A DNA stretch of 64,000 nt from Kiloniella sp. EL199. Lineage in GTDB: Bacteria > Pseudomonadota > Alphaproteobacteria > Kiloniellales > Kiloniellaceae. A program made the translations under genes and the position numbers. A model generated the notes under the pieces. It ran no database searches. It worked only from the letters and a program-made list of their open reading frames with translations, and was not told the DNA's origin. The stretch is taken from NCBI RefSeq assembly GCF_900313065.1, contig NZ_OMPU01000013.1:496001-560000 (forward strand), in the 5' to 3' direction. Position 1 is the first letter of the stretch; every line of letters begins with the position of its first letter. Positions 53,896-63,042 of this stretch are shown piece by piece.

Positions 53896-54219
53896 ATGTC
53901 AACGATCGCAATCAGCGACGATTCTTTTGAAGCCGACGTTCTTAAAGCGGATGTCCCTGTTCTTGTGGATTTCTGGGCTGAATGGTGTGGTCCTTGTAAA
54001 ATGATCGCGCCGGCACTGGATGAAATCGCGGCAGAAATGGGCGGTTCCCTTACTATTGCCAAGCTTAACATTGACGAAAATTCAATGACTCCACAGCAGT
54101 ATGGTGTTCGTGGCATTCCGACACTGCTTATCTTCAAAGGTGGTGAAGTTGTCGCCCAGAAAGTGGGTGCGATTGCCAAAGGCCAGCTAAAAGAGTGGAT
54201 TACATCTTCTCTTGCATAA
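53896..54219 (+). CDS. trxA: Thioredoxin
   Basis: 107 residues, the family norm. Active site W30-C31-G32-P33-C34 and the cis-Pro segment [15 protein letters not shown] precedes the ATG. It reduces protein disulfides in the cytoplasm. About 100 bases from addA and followed by a strong terminator. Confidence 0.96.
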   Translation: MSTIAISDDSFEADVLKADVPVLVDFWAEWCGPCKMIAPALDEIAAEMGGSLTIAKLNIDENSMTPQQYGVRGIPTLLIFKGGEVVAQKVGAIAKGQLKEWITSSLA

Positions 54220-54268
54220 GATGGAACAGCGTTTTTAACGCCCTGTCTTAAGATAAAAATCTCAAGAT

Positions 54269-54296
54269 AAAAGCCCTGCATTTGCGGGGCTTTTTT
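54269..54296 (+). terminator. Intrinsic terminator after trxA
   Basis: AAAAGCCCTGC / GCGGGGCTTTT with one G-U pair, a 4-base loop and six T residues (54291-54296). Confidence 0.88.
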
Positions 54297-54384
54297 CATA
54301 TTGAATTACTGAAACGCAAACAGGCACACAAATAGGTGTGTTGATTCGGTTATCTGGTTCCAGCAAGGCGCAAGCCGGGTAACG

Positions 54385-54579
54385 TTAATGGTGCACTTTA
54401 TCGGTGCAGAGAATACCTCCGGCACCCCAGTTTTCTTTATGAACGTCGTCGATGACGACATACACCGCTTCGGTATTGCAGCCTGTGATTCGGGCCGTTT
54501 CTTCAGTCAGCGTTTTGACCAGAGCTCGTTTTTGCTCAAGTGAACGACCTTGGAACATTTCCACACGGATGATCGGCAT
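54385..54579 (-). CDS. 4-oxalocrotonate tautomerase family protein, short form
   Basis: 64 residues, the classical 4-OT length. Pro2 follows Met (MPIIRVEMFQGRSLEQK) and acts as the N-terminal base after processing. The middle reads RALVKTLTEETARITGCN and the end VYVVIDDVHKENWGAGG. It lies downstream of folC on the same strand. The substrate is unknown. It is different in sequence from the 11097 gene. Confidence 0.85.
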   Translation of the reverse strand: MPIIRVEMFQGRSLEQKRALVKTLTEETARITGCNTEAVYVVIDDVHKENWGAGGILCTDKVHH

Positions 54580-54698
54580 GGTTTCGTCCTCTTTCTAAGT
54601 TGATTCAGGATAGAGGCTTTTAACCAAAAAAGCTAGACTTCGTGTTGGACAAAGAGTCGCGATAATGGCAACAAAGTATATTATTGTTGGGTATCCGG

Positions 54699-55988
54699 TT
54701 ACTGGCTTTCCGCGAGGATATGCCCTGCGAGATAGAGCGAGCCACAAATCAGAATGCGGCCGGGTTCCTCCTGGGCAAGAATCTCTTCAACGGCTTGTTG
54801 TGCCGAGGCGCAAGCTTTGGCATCAAAACCGGCCTCAACGGCATGAGCGGCAGCATCTTCAGCGCTGAGTGAAGCCGCTTCAAAAGGTATTTCAATTGCT
54901 CTTAGGCTTGAACCAAGCGGCGCGAGCGGGCGTAGATAATCTGTGGCAGCTTTTGTATTGAGCATTCCATAGATTATATGCACCGGTTTGTCCTGCCATG
55001 TTTTGAGAATTGTTGCCAACGCAAGTCCGGCAGATTCGTTGTGACCGCCGTCGAGCCAAAGTTCAGAGCCATCGGGCAGGAGATTGGGCAATAGGCCTGT
55101 CGTCAATTGTTGCATGCGGCCGGGCCAATAAGCCTTGGTCAAACCTACTTTGATATTGTCTGTTTTAAGGTCAAAAGAACTTGCCAGAATATCAGTGGCA
55201 GCGACGGCCAAAGCGGCATTTTCAACCTGATGTTCGCCCAGAAGGTTGGGGTTTGGATAATGTGTTTCCCCGTTTCGCCCTCTAAAGAGGAAGCCATTGA
55301 CGTCAGATGTCAAAGTCCAATCTTCGCCTTTAATATAGAGTTCAGCACCAATCTCTGCTGCACGCGCCTTTATGACATCGAGGGCCGCTTTGGGTTGCTT
55401 GCCAACAACGCAAGGGACACCGGGTTTGAGGATACCGGCTTTTTCTGCGGCAATTTCTTCAATGGTTTCCCCCAGGAACTGGGTATGGTCTACGGAAATA
55501 GGGGTGATGGCTGTCAAGGCAGGCTGTGCGACCATATTGGTGGCATCCAGACGTCCTCCCAAACCTGTTTCGAGCAAAAGAGCATCTGCCTTATGGCGGC
55601 TATAGGCGAGAAATGCAGCAACTGTTGTGACTTCGAAGAAGGTTATGGAATCAGGACCGTTGCCTTTTTCACATTCTTCAAGAAGAGCGACCAGCTCATC
55701 TTCGGAAATCAATTCCCCGGCCAGTCTGATGCGCTCGTGAAACTTTACCAGATGGGGCGAGGTGTAGAGATGAACATCCTTGCCATGTGCTTCCAAAATC
55801 GCCCTGAGATAGGCAAGGAAAGATCCTTTGCCATTGGTACCGGCAACATGGATGACCGGAGGCAGCTTCTCTTCCGGGTGATCAAGCAATCCTAGCAAAC
55901 GCTCTACGCGACTGAGGGACAGGTCAATAATTTTGGGATGCAAGAGGCTAAGGCGCTCTAAGACGATATCACTCCGGCGCATGGTCAT
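54699..55988 (-). CDS. folC: Bifunctional folylpolyglutamate/dihydrofolate synthase
   Basis: 429 residues. P-loop HVAGTNGKGSFLAYL, LLETGLGGRLDATN and ITPISVDHTQFLGETIEEIAAEKAGILKPGVPCVVG, characteristic of the Mur-ligase-like FolC family, with a C-terminal WLDGGHNESAGLALA. It adds glutamate to dihydropteroate and folates in the cytoplasm. It is last or near last in the trp/accD run. Confidence 0.94.
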   Translation of the reverse strand: MTMRRSDIVLERLSLLHPKIIDLSLSRVERLLGLLDHPEEKLPPVIHVAGTNGKGSFLAYLRAILEAHGKDVHLYTSPHLVKFHERIRLAGELISEDELVALLEECEKGNGPDSITFFEVTTVAAFLAYSRHKADALLLETGLGGRLDATNMVAQPALTAITPISVDHTQFLGETIEEIAAEKAGILKPGVPCVVGKQPKAALDVIKARAAEIGAELYIKGEDWTLTSDVNGFLFRGRNGETHYPNPNLLGEHQVENAALAVAATDILASSFDLKTDNIKVGLTKAYWPGRMQQLTTGLLPNLLPDGSELWLDGGHNESAGLALATILKTWQDKPVHIIYGMLNTKAATDYLRPLAPLGSSLRAIEIPFEAASLSAEDAAAHAVEAGFDAKACASAQQAVEEILAQEEPGRILICGSLYLAGHILAESQ

Positions 55989-56071
55989 ATCTCTACCTGA
56001 TGAAGTTTCTGGCTTTATCCCCTGAAGCTCACCTTGATGTTTAAAACAAGGAGGACAGGGGCAAACCCGGC

Positions 56072-56998
56072 TTATTCAGCCGGGCCGTTCTGTTCTGTGG
56101 TTTCTTCTTTAGCTTCTTCAGCGTTTTTGAGTGGTAAAATTTCAGCTGAAGGACCTTTTTGAGTCAAAAGATTGAAAACGCGAATAAGCGTATCTCGTAA
56201 ATCATGGCGATGAACAACCATATCGACCATGCCGTGTTCCAGAAGATACTCGGCAGTCTGGAAGCCTTCCGGTAGTTTTTCCCGGATGGTTTCCTCAATC
56301 ACGCGTTTTCCAGCAAAACCAATATTGGCTTGGGGTTCGGCAATTGCGATATCGCCAAGCATTGCGAAAGACGCTGAAACACCGCCTGTGGTTGGATCGG
56401 TCAAAAGAACAACATAGGGAAGTCCGGCATCCTTGACCATGTCGACCGCGATGATTGAACGTGGCATTTGCATTAGGGATAGAATGCCTTCTTGCATCCG
56501 GGCCCCACCAGAAGCTGGAATAACCAGCAGTGGTGCTTCTTGGAGAACGGCAAGTTTCGCTGCTGTCAGCAATCCTTCGCCAACGGCAGTTCCCATAGAA
56601 CCACCCATGTACGAGAAGTTAAAGACTGCGACAACTGTTTGCATGCCACCCATGGTGCCACGGGCAACAAGAATGGCTTCTTTGTCTTCATTCTTGGCGT
56701 TGGCATCTTTGATGCGGTCAGTATATTTTTTCAGATCCTTGAATTTAAGGGGATCTGTAATGGTCTTTGGCAACTCAACGAGAGTATACTCGCCGTCGTC
56801 AAAAAGAGTCTCAAGGCGTTTTCTCGCAGAGATCCGCATGTGATGTCCGCTATAGGGACAGACCCAAAGGTTCTTTTCCAATTCCTTTTTGAAAATCATC
56901 TGGCCTGTGGCAGGTGATTTTACCCATAGATCATCTGGTGTATCTTTCTGTACCAGCGCACGGATCTTCGGGCGGACGTAGTTGGAAATCCAGTTCAT
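56072..56998 (-). CDS. accD: Acetyl-CoA carboxylase carboxyltransferase subunit beta, zinc ribbon mostly lost
   Basis: 308 residues. Crotonase-like core with MGGSMGTAVGEGL, VIPASGGARMQEG and PTTGGVSASFAMLGD. The N-terminal zinc ribbon, normally two CxxC pairs, reads S28-x2-T31 and C47-x2-S50: only one Cys remains. Loss or reshaping of the ribbon is frequent in alphaproteobacterial AccD, so the protein may still be active. With AccA it transfers CO2 from biotin to acetyl-CoA. Placed between trpA and folC, the usual order in this class. Confidence 0.93.
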   Translation of the reverse strand: MNWISNYVRPKIRALVQKDTPDDLWVKSPATGQMIFKKELEKNLWVCPYSGHHMRISARKRLETLFDDGEYTLVELPKTITDPLKFKDLKKYTDRIKDANAKNEDKEAILVARGTMGGMQTVVAVFNFSYMGGSMGTAVGEGLLTAAKLAVLQEAPLLVIPASGGARMQEGILSLMQMPRSIIAVDMVKDAGLPYVVLLTDPTTGGVSASFAMLGDIAIAEPQANIGFAGKRVIEETIREKLPEGFQTAEYLLEHGMVDMVVHRHDLRDTLIRVFNLLTQKGPSAEILPLKNAEEAKEETTEQNGPAE

Positions 56999-57021
56999 GC
57001 TTTCTGCCTTACTTGTTTCAA

Positions 57022-57852
57022 TTAAGTACGGGACCCACGTACACCATCTGCAAGTGTACGTACGTATTCCAGTACTGCTTGGATGAGGCCAGGTTTCGCC
57101 TGGTTGTCATCATCCAAGTTCTCTTTCAATGTATCAATAATTGCGGAGCCAACCACAGCAGCATCCGCAACTGTTGCGACATTAGCTGCTTGTTCGGGTG
57201 TCCGAATACCAAAGCCAACGGCAACAGGTAAATCTGTTTCGGCTTTCAGGCGGGCTACTGCGTCGTGGATCGCACTGTCAGACGCGGCGGCAGTACCTGT
57301 AATGCCAAGGATGGATACGTAATATACAAAACCACTCGTGTTGTTAAGTACTTTCGGTAATCTGCCGCCAACTGTGGTTGGTGTTGTCAGACGTATGAAA
57401 TGTAAACCCTGCTCTAAAGTCGGAATACAGAATTCTTCATCGTGCTCTGGTGGCAAGTCAACAATGATAAAACCGTCGACGCCTGCTTCTTTTGCATCGA
57501 CCAAAAATTTATCTACGCCATAGATATAGATTGGGTTGTAATACCCCATCAGGATAATTGGCGTATCCTGATTGTCGTTTCTAAAAGCGCGCACAAGATC
57601 AAGGGTTTTGCGAAGTGTCATGCCGTTGCGCAAAGCCCGTAAGCTGGATGCCTGAATGGCAGGGCCGTCAGCCATCGGGTCGGAAAAGGGCATGCCAAGT
57701 TCGATGATATCTGCACCGGCTTCTGGAAGGCCCTTAACAACCTCAAGACTGGTTTCGAAATCTGGGTCGCCTGCGGTTACAAAAGTAACAAGGCCGCCTC
57801 TGCCTTCTTCTTTCAGGTCTGCAAAACGCTTTTCAAGTCTGGTTTGGCTCAT
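57022..57852 (-). CDS. trpA: Tryptophan synthase alpha chain
   Basis: 276 residues. Catalytic Glu in [17 protein letters not shown] and Asp in [12 protein letters not shown]; phosphate-binding [14 protein letters not shown]. It cleaves indole-3-glycerol phosphate and passes indole to TrpB. AGGGGGAAG precedes the ATG, 12 bases after trpB. Confidence 0.96.
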   Translation of the reverse strand: MSQTRLEKRFADLKEEGRGGLVTFVTAGDPDFETSLEVVKGLPEAGADIIELGMPFSDPMADGPAIQASSLRALRNGMTLRKTLDLVRAFRNDNQDTPIILMGYYNPIYIYGVDKFLVDAKEAGVDGFIIVDLPPEHDEEFCIPTLEQGLHFIRLTTPTTVGGRLPKVLNNTSGFVYYVSILGITGTAAASDSAIHDAVARLKAETDLPVAVGFGIRTPEQAANVATVADAAVVGSAIIDTLKENLDDDNQAKPGLIQAVLEYVRTLADGVRGSRT

Positions 57853-57864
57853 GATATCTTCCCC

Positions 57865-59076
57865 CTAGATCTCTACGCCGAGAGCTTCGGCAACTGTAAA
57901 GATATCTTTGTCACCTCGACCACAGAGGTTCATGAGGATGATTTTGTCTTTGTCCATATCCGGTGCGATCTTGGTTACATGTGCCAGTGCGTGCGCAGGT
58001 TCCAGTGCCGGGATAATCCCTTCGACTTTTGACAGCATCTGGAAGGCTTCCAGTGCTTCGCTATCGGATGCGGAGGCGTAATTCACACGACCAATATCGT
58101 GAAGCCATGAGTGCTCTGGTCCAATACCGGGATAGTCGAGACCTGCAGAAATAGAATGAGCATCTTGTATCTGGCCATCCTCATCCTGTAACAGGAAGGT
58201 TCTGTTACCATGAAGAACACCGGGCTTTCCACCCGTCAGAGATGCGGCATGTTTATTGGTTTTAACGCCCAAGCCAGCGGCTTCAACGCCCGTGATAGCC
58301 ACTTCTTTATCATCCAAAAACGGATGGAACAGGCCAATCGCGTTAGAGCCACCACCAATGCAAGCGACGAGTTGATCAGGTAAACGACCTTCGGCTTCGC
58401 GCATCTGTTCTTTTGCCTCACGGCCAATAATTGACTGGAAGTCACGGACCATTACCGGATAGGGGTGAGGGCCAGCGGCAGTACCAATAATATAGAATGT
58501 TTCTTCAACATTGGTCACCCAATCACGAAGCGCATCATTCATGGCGTCTTTCAAGGTGCCTGTACCGCTTTCAACGCCGATAACCTCGGCACCCAGTAAT
58601 TTCATGCGAAAGACGTTTGGAGCCTGTCGTGCGATATCAGTCGCGCCCATGTAAACAACACAGGGCAGATTGAAAAGGGCACAGAATGTTGCCGTTGCAA
58701 CACCGTGCTGTCCGGCGCCGGTTTCTGCGATAATGCGCTTTTTGCCCATACGCTTGGCCAGAAGAATTTGCCCAAGAACATTGTTCGCTTTGTGAGAGCC
58801 GGTGTGGTTCAACTCGTCGCGTTTGAAGTAAATCTTTGCACCGCCGAGTTCATTGGTCAGGCGTTCTGCAAAATAAAGGGGACTTGGACGGCCAACATAA
58901 TGTTTGGCGTAATAGTCATAATCTTTTTGAAACGAAGGATCAGCCTTGGCTGCATCATAGGCTTTTTCGACTTCGAGAATAAGAGGCATCAACGTTTCAG
59001 CGACATAGCGGCCGCCAAAAATACCAAAATGCCCGCGCTCGTCAGGGCCGTTCATATAAGAATTAGGTGTTGTCAT
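57865..59076 (-). CDS. trpB: Tryptophan synthase beta chain
   Basis: 403 residues. PLP lysine K96 in [11 protein letters not shown], phosphate-binding [11 protein letters not shown], and the typical [10 protein letters not shown] at the start. It condenses indole with serine. It is downstream of the PAP2 gene (87-base gap), so the trpF-trpB order is broken by one gene. Confidence 0.97.
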   Translation of the reverse strand: MTTPNSYMNGPDERGHFGIFGGRYVAETLMPLILEVEKAYDAAKADPSFQKDYDYYAKHYVGRPSPLYFAERLTNELGGAKIYFKRDELNHTGSHKANNVLGQILLAKRMGKKRIIAETGAGQHGVATATFCALFNLPCVVYMGATDIARQAPNVFRMKLLGAEVIGVESGTGTLKDAMNDALRDWVTNVEETFYIIGTAAGPHPYPVMVRDFQSIIGREAKEQMREAEGRLPDQLVACIGGGSNAIGLFHPFLDDKEVAITGVEAAGLGVKTNKHAASLTGGKPGVLHGNRTFLLQDEDGQIQDAHSISAGLDYPGIGPEHSWLHDIGRVNYASASDSEALEAFQMLSKVEGIIPALEPAHALAHVTKIAPDMDKDKIILMNLCGRGDKDIFTVAEALGVEI

Positions 59077-59163
59077 ATCTACTCTGCAACCTTATCGGAT
59101 CTCTATGATCTATCTTGGGCGGACTTTGCCTGAAAAGCCTCTCTCCTGCAAGGGATGCGATGC

Positions 59164-60063
59164 TTAGATCTTTAATATCTTGAAAAGAAATGGTGCTCCA
59201 TAACTGGACCATAATCCGGCGAGCACACCAACGATGAAGGTGACAATCAAAATAAGCTCTATTTCTTTTCCCGGCGCTGTTTCCAATAGCAGGGCTATGG
59301 GGGGCAGGCCGAGCAAGGGACGCAAAGCAAGTTTGAGCTTGTTTTCTGGTTTCAGCGGATGTTTTCCATCCAAAAGGGCAAGTCCCAGAAGCCATCCGAA
59401 CAGAAGGCCGGGAACAATGATGATGTTGTCAGCTTTGACGGGGTGAAGCGGATGGCCTGCGTTTTCAACCCAACTCGCTGGAACGATCTGCTGGTCAGCA
59501 TGAGAAGCAGCCCATAATCCAAACACCATCAAGACAGCGCAAAAGGCGAAAGAACCAAAGATACGGACAATAAAGGTACTTCTTTGCCACCAGCGGATTG
59601 CCGGTTTTTCCAGCAAAAATATGGAAATGAGAAGCAAAACACCTATGGTCCAGCCTGTGAGCACCTGTTCCAGACTGTGAACATTACCAACGATCCTTGT
59701 CCAGCCTGTCAGGATAACGATAGCTGCTGCTAGAAAATAAGCCCAACGCCGCCTCGAAGATTTGGCGAGAATACCATAGAAAAGTGGTGGTGTTTGCGCG
59801 TGCCCGGAAGGCATGCCGTAAGAGGTGCTCTTCTCAATCGCCAAGAGATCCGGATCTAGCCAATAGGGGCGTGGTTGTACAAAGGCCATTTTGAGCGTTT
59901 GTTGAACCGAGCTTGAGATGCAGAGGGCGAACCATAGGCGTGTGCCCAATCTGGGACAGATAACCCAGTAGATGCAAACTGTCGCAACGATAAAAAGCTG
60001 GATCTCACCAAAGTGAGTGAGAAAAGCAACGACAGAATCCGGCATTACATACTCCGAGATCAA
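59164..60063 (-). CDS. PAP2-superfamily membrane phosphatase inserted between trpF and trpB
   Basis: 299 residues, about six to seven hydrophobic segments. PAP2 motif 1 K58-x6-RP (KMAFVQPRP) and motif 2 PSGH (85-88) are present. Motif 3 is R123-x5-H129 but its last Asp is Gln (NVHSLEQV), and its first Ser is Thr. It probably hydrolyses a lipid phosphate or pyrophosphate such as undecaprenyl pyrophosphate or phosphatidic acid; the altered motif makes activity uncertain. Its start overlaps the trpF stop by 4 bases, so the two are co-translated. Confidence 0.82.
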   Translation of the reverse strand: MISEYVMPDSVVAFLTHFGEIQLFIVATVCIYWVICPRLGTRLWFALCISSSVQQTLKMAFVQPRPYWLDPDLLAIEKSTSYGMPSGHAQTPPLFYGILAKSSRRRWAYFLAAAIVILTGWTRIVGNVHSLEQVLTGWTIGVLLLISIFLLEKPAIRWWQRSTFIVRIFGSFAFCAVLMVFGLWAASHADQQIVPASWVENAGHPLHPVKADNIIIVPGLLFGWLLGLALLDGKHPLKPENKLKLALRPLLGLPPIALLLETAPGKEIELILIVTFIVGVLAGLWSSYGAPFLFKILKI

Positions 60064-60707
60064 ATGTTCCTGGCTTTGGATGTAAAACCAATAATCTTTT
60101 CAACTGATTTCAGTCCGGGTTTATCCTCGACACCGGAAGACACATCAACAGCGGGGGCGCTGGAAATTCGAACCGCATCCTGAACATTATCACAATTCAA
60201 TCCACCAGCCAGCATCCATGGTCTTTTCCAGCTTTTCCCGGCGAGTAAGCGCCAGTCAAAAGATATGGCATTTCCACCAGGTAATGCATTCTTTAGGTCT
60301 TTTGGGGGCTTGGCATCAAACAACAGTCGGTCAGATACTTCCTCAAAAACCGATACTGTTTCAAAATCCTTTTGTTCTGAAACCTTTATGACTTTCATCA
60401 CTTCAAGGCCAAAGTTACGTTTGATCTCGGCAACACGTTCCGGTGCTTCGCCACCGTGTAATTGCAGGATATCCAAAGGGACCTGTTCCATTATCTGGCG
60501 AATATCATCATCACTGACATTTACAAGTAACCCGACCTTCTTAATGCCGGGCTTTACCTGTTTTGCAAGGGCTGCAGCCTGTTCGATAGAAACATTGCGC
60601 GGGCTTTTTGGAAAAAAAACAAAGCCAAGGTATTCCGCGCCAGCTTCCTGTGCTGCGTTCAGTGCTTCGTTACTGTTTATGCCACAAATTTTAACTTCTG
60701 TTGCCAA
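60060..60707 (-). CDS. trpF: Phosphoribosylanthranilate isomerase
   Basis: 215 residues from a TTG at 60707, because the domain starts MATEVKICGIN right there; a longer frame to 60836 has no homology and the region before it is a decayed gene. The catalytic base C8 (KICGIN) and acid D131 (LLFDAKPP) are both present. It converts phosphoribosylanthranilate in tryptophan synthesis. GGCGAG is the only site nearby, 8-13 bases upstream. Confidence 0.9.
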   Translation of the reverse strand: MATEVKICGINSNEALNAAQEAGAEYLGFVFFPKSPRNVSIEQAAALAKQVKPGIKKVGLLVNVSDDDIRQIMEQVPLDILQLHGGEAPERVAEIKRNFGLEVMKVIKVSEQKDFETVSVFEEVSDRLLFDAKPPKDLKNALPGGNAISFDWRLLAGKSWKRPWMLAGGLNCDNVQDAVRISSAPAVDVSSGVEDKPGLKSVEKIIGFTSKARNI

Positions 60708-60780
60708 GGGATTATCTCGCCTAGTCAGTTTTGTTTTTCTGCCCGAATATTTATAGCACTCTGGTAGAAAAGTAAAAATT

Positions 60781-61246
60781 TTAAGAAAGGTGATCAGATG
60801 CTTCTTGATCATTCGCGAAGCCAACAAGTGCGTCATAATAGTAGTAGTGCATGCTAATAAAGGGGAGGAAAGAGATTGCGGATACTATTAAGATAAGAAG
60901 ACAGACTATCAAAGATATAACGCCTATTGCGATAAGAGTAAAAGCTGATACCTATCAAAAATGAAGCGGGGGTCGCTGCAATAAATCCTAAAGCAATTTA
61001 TATAAGAATAAACAATATAGACAGAATAATAAACGACATGAACATTTGGGGCCAATGCTCTTTTGTGTCGGCCCAGCTTTTAGAGAAGCTGTATGACTTG
61101 TCGAATGCATTGGCCGTAAGGATAAAAGAAAATCGCATTGCAACAATTAAAGAAATGATCAGAAAAACCCCGAATAAGAATAGGGAAATTATTGTTAGAT
61201 TAATCTCGTAAAGTATGATTGGTAGTAAAGCCAAGATGTTATTCAA
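60781..61246 (-). pseudogene. Decayed paralogue of the multi-pass membrane protein at 61319
   Basis: Read from 61246 (minus), an open stretch gives RFSFILTANAFDKSYSFSKSW, resembling RLSFILPATAVGEKYSLDTSW in the neighbour. It then stops at TAA 60998-61000. Reading on in the same frame gives IALGFIAATPASF, and after a frameshift AFTLIAIGVISLIV and FLPFISMHYYYYDALVGFAN, ending at 60781. So a hydrophobic multi-pass protein has lost its N-terminus, gained a stop and shifted frame. Confidence 0.8.
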
Positions 61247-61318
61247 TTATGTAGGGGGGCGCAAACTCTAAAGCCAAAACTCAAGGCTTTTAAAATGAAA
61301 TACGGTTCATCTGAGTTT

Positions 61319-62167
61319 TCAGTTATTCTCTTTTTCTTCCGTTTGCTCAGGAACCCAACCCGTGCAGCCTTTGAAGGCAACTGAGAGCATTGAAATTACC
61401 GCGGCGGTGGGTAAGTAAGTTACAACAAGAATGATGAGCTGTAGAAAGAAGAAAGCAGGTCCGTTGTTTTGAATAAAATGCAGAATGTTAAAGTTGGTTG
61501 CTTCTTCCGGGGTCGTCGGCATGCCGGTAAACAAGCTTCCAAAAGCGAACATCGCAATGAGGAGCATGAATAAGCCAAAGGGGATTGTGAGCAACAGGAA
61601 AGCTGCAACAATGCGCCATCCTTGTTTGTCTGTATGTTTCCAACTTGTATCCAGCGAATACTTTTCGCCAACAGCAGTGGCGGGGAGAATAAAGGATAAT
61701 CTAGCAATGACGTATAGCATCACAATCATTAACCCTAAGAATAAAAAAGGGACAAGTGAGGGGATCGCTGTGCCTATGGTCAGAACTGGTAAGCTTCCAA
61801 TCATGCCCATGCCATAAAAGATGGCGAGTAAAATTATGATCTTTAGAAGAAACTGCCAATGCACTCGGTTCCAGCTGGTAATTGAAGTGGATTCAGGTGC
61901 TTGCAAGTCCAGCAAGGTTCGGCGATGCCAAGCGACCGCAAATAAAGTATGGGGAACGTAAGCGAGGATACTTAATATCCAGCTTGAGAGTGGATTGCCA
62001 AGGGATGGAATCGACAATGCTGTGATAAGAGCCGAAAGAAGAAAAGGAAACAAAGCCATTTGTATCAAAGCGGGTAAATTCCCCATAACCGTTTTGATGG
62101 CAAGGCCGCTAACGGTCTTAACCGGAATGTCATGAACGGCTTGTTCTGGAGGAATCTGGGATACCAT
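61319..62167 (-). CDS. Multi-pass inner-membrane protein, YciC-like (function unknown)
   Basis: 282 residues with about six hydrophobic segments, e.g. ALFPFLLSALITALSIP, ILLAIFYGMGMIGSLPVLTIG and LVPFLFLGLMIVMLYVIARLSFI. The segment RLSFILPATAVGEKYSLDTSWKHT recurs in the decayed copy next door. The overall look (long alternating hydrophobic helices with a WKHTDKQ-type loop) is that of YciC/UPF0259-like membrane proteins often found near trp/pyr genes. The function is unknown. GGGAAAG precedes the ATG. Confidence 0.65.
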   Translation of the reverse strand: MVSQIPPEQAVHDIPVKTVSGLAIKTVMGNLPALIQMALFPFLLSALITALSIPSLGNPLSSWILSILAYVPHTLFAVAWHRRTLLDLQAPESTSITSWNRVHWQFLLKIIILLAIFYGMGMIGSLPVLTIGTAIPSLVPFLFLGLMIVMLYVIARLSFILPATAVGEKYSLDTSWKHTDKQGWRIVAAFLLLTIPFGLFMLLIAMFAFGSLFTGMPTTPEEATNFNILHFIQNNGPAFFFLQLIILVVTYLPTAAVISMLSVAFKGCTGWVPEQTEEKENN

Positions 62168-62202
62168 GCTGTCTTTCCCGGCTTTGCTTCCGGCCTTCTG
62201 GT

Positions 62203-62910
62203 TCAGTTTAACTCTTCAACAATTCTGCGTGCGGCTGCTACGGGGTCTTCTGCGCCAGTGATCGGGCGACCAATGACAAGGTAGTCTGCGCCCGCTTCAA
62301 TAGCATCGCGTGGTGTCATGATCCGCTTTTGATCACCTGCACTTGCCCATGTAGGTCTTATGCCGGGAACAACAAGCTTAAAATCAGGGCCACAGGCCTT
62401 GCGGAGCAGTTTAATTTCCTGTGAAGAGCAAACCACGCCATCAATGCCGCTTTCTTTTGCAAGCAGAGCAAGGCGTTCTACCTGTTCCGCTGCGGGACCT
62501 TGTTGGCCGACATCGGATAGATCGCTATCGTCCATACTTGTCAGAACAGTTACTGCCAGTACGATCGGGCGCGGAATGCCGAGGTCTTCGGATGTTTCCC
62601 GTGCTGCTTCTGCTGCGGCTTGCATCATTGCTTTACCGCCTGATGCATGAACATTTACCATAAAGGGACGCATGTGTAGTGATGACCGGATTGCACCAGC
62701 AACAGTATTGGGAATGTCGTGAAATTTCAGATCTACAAAAAGTGGTTCGCCACCAACAGCGCCTCTGACAGCATTGGGGCCTTGAGCTGTGAAAAGCTCT
62801 TTGCCGATTTTAATGCCGCCGACTTCACCAGAGAGTGCTTTCGCGAGCTCTGTTGCTTTATTGATATCCGGAGTGTCAATGGCAACAAAGATACGTTCTT
62901 TCGGGGTCAT
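62203..62910 (-). CDS. pyrF: Orotidine 5'-phosphate decarboxylase
   Basis: 235 residues from ATG 62910, with GGAG at 8 bases. Catalytic tetrad region D60-x-K62-x2-D65 in FVDLKFHDIPNTV, and the C-terminal GADYLVIGRPITGAEDP phosphate-binding loop. It makes UMP by decarboxylating OMP. A longer frame to 62976 exists without a matching site. Confidence 0.95.
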   Translation of the reverse strand: MTPKERIFVAIDTPDINKATELAKALSGEVGGIKIGKELFTAQGPNAVRGAVGGEPLFVDLKFHDIPNTVAGAIRSSLHMRPFMVNVHASGGKAMMQAAAEAARETSEDLGIPRPIVLAVTVLTSMDDSDLSDVGQQGPAAEQVERLALLAKESGIDGVVCSSQEIKLLRKACGPDFKLVVPGIRPTWASAGDQKRIMTPRDAIEAGADYLVIGRPITGAEDPVAAARRIVEELN

Positions 62911-63042
62911 ATTCCGATCTCCAGTCAAGATTGTTAATCGGAGCCCATTCCTAACAGAGGTAATCGCATTGGTCACCCCTGTTTCTGGAATAGCTTATAG
63001 CAAAAAAATATTTAATTCGCCGTGACCGAGCCAATATTTTAC

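Noticed and set aside
55107-55895. 262-codon open frame on the plus strand opposite folC
   Set aside because: It is an antisense shadow of folC; the folC motifs on the minus strand are complete.
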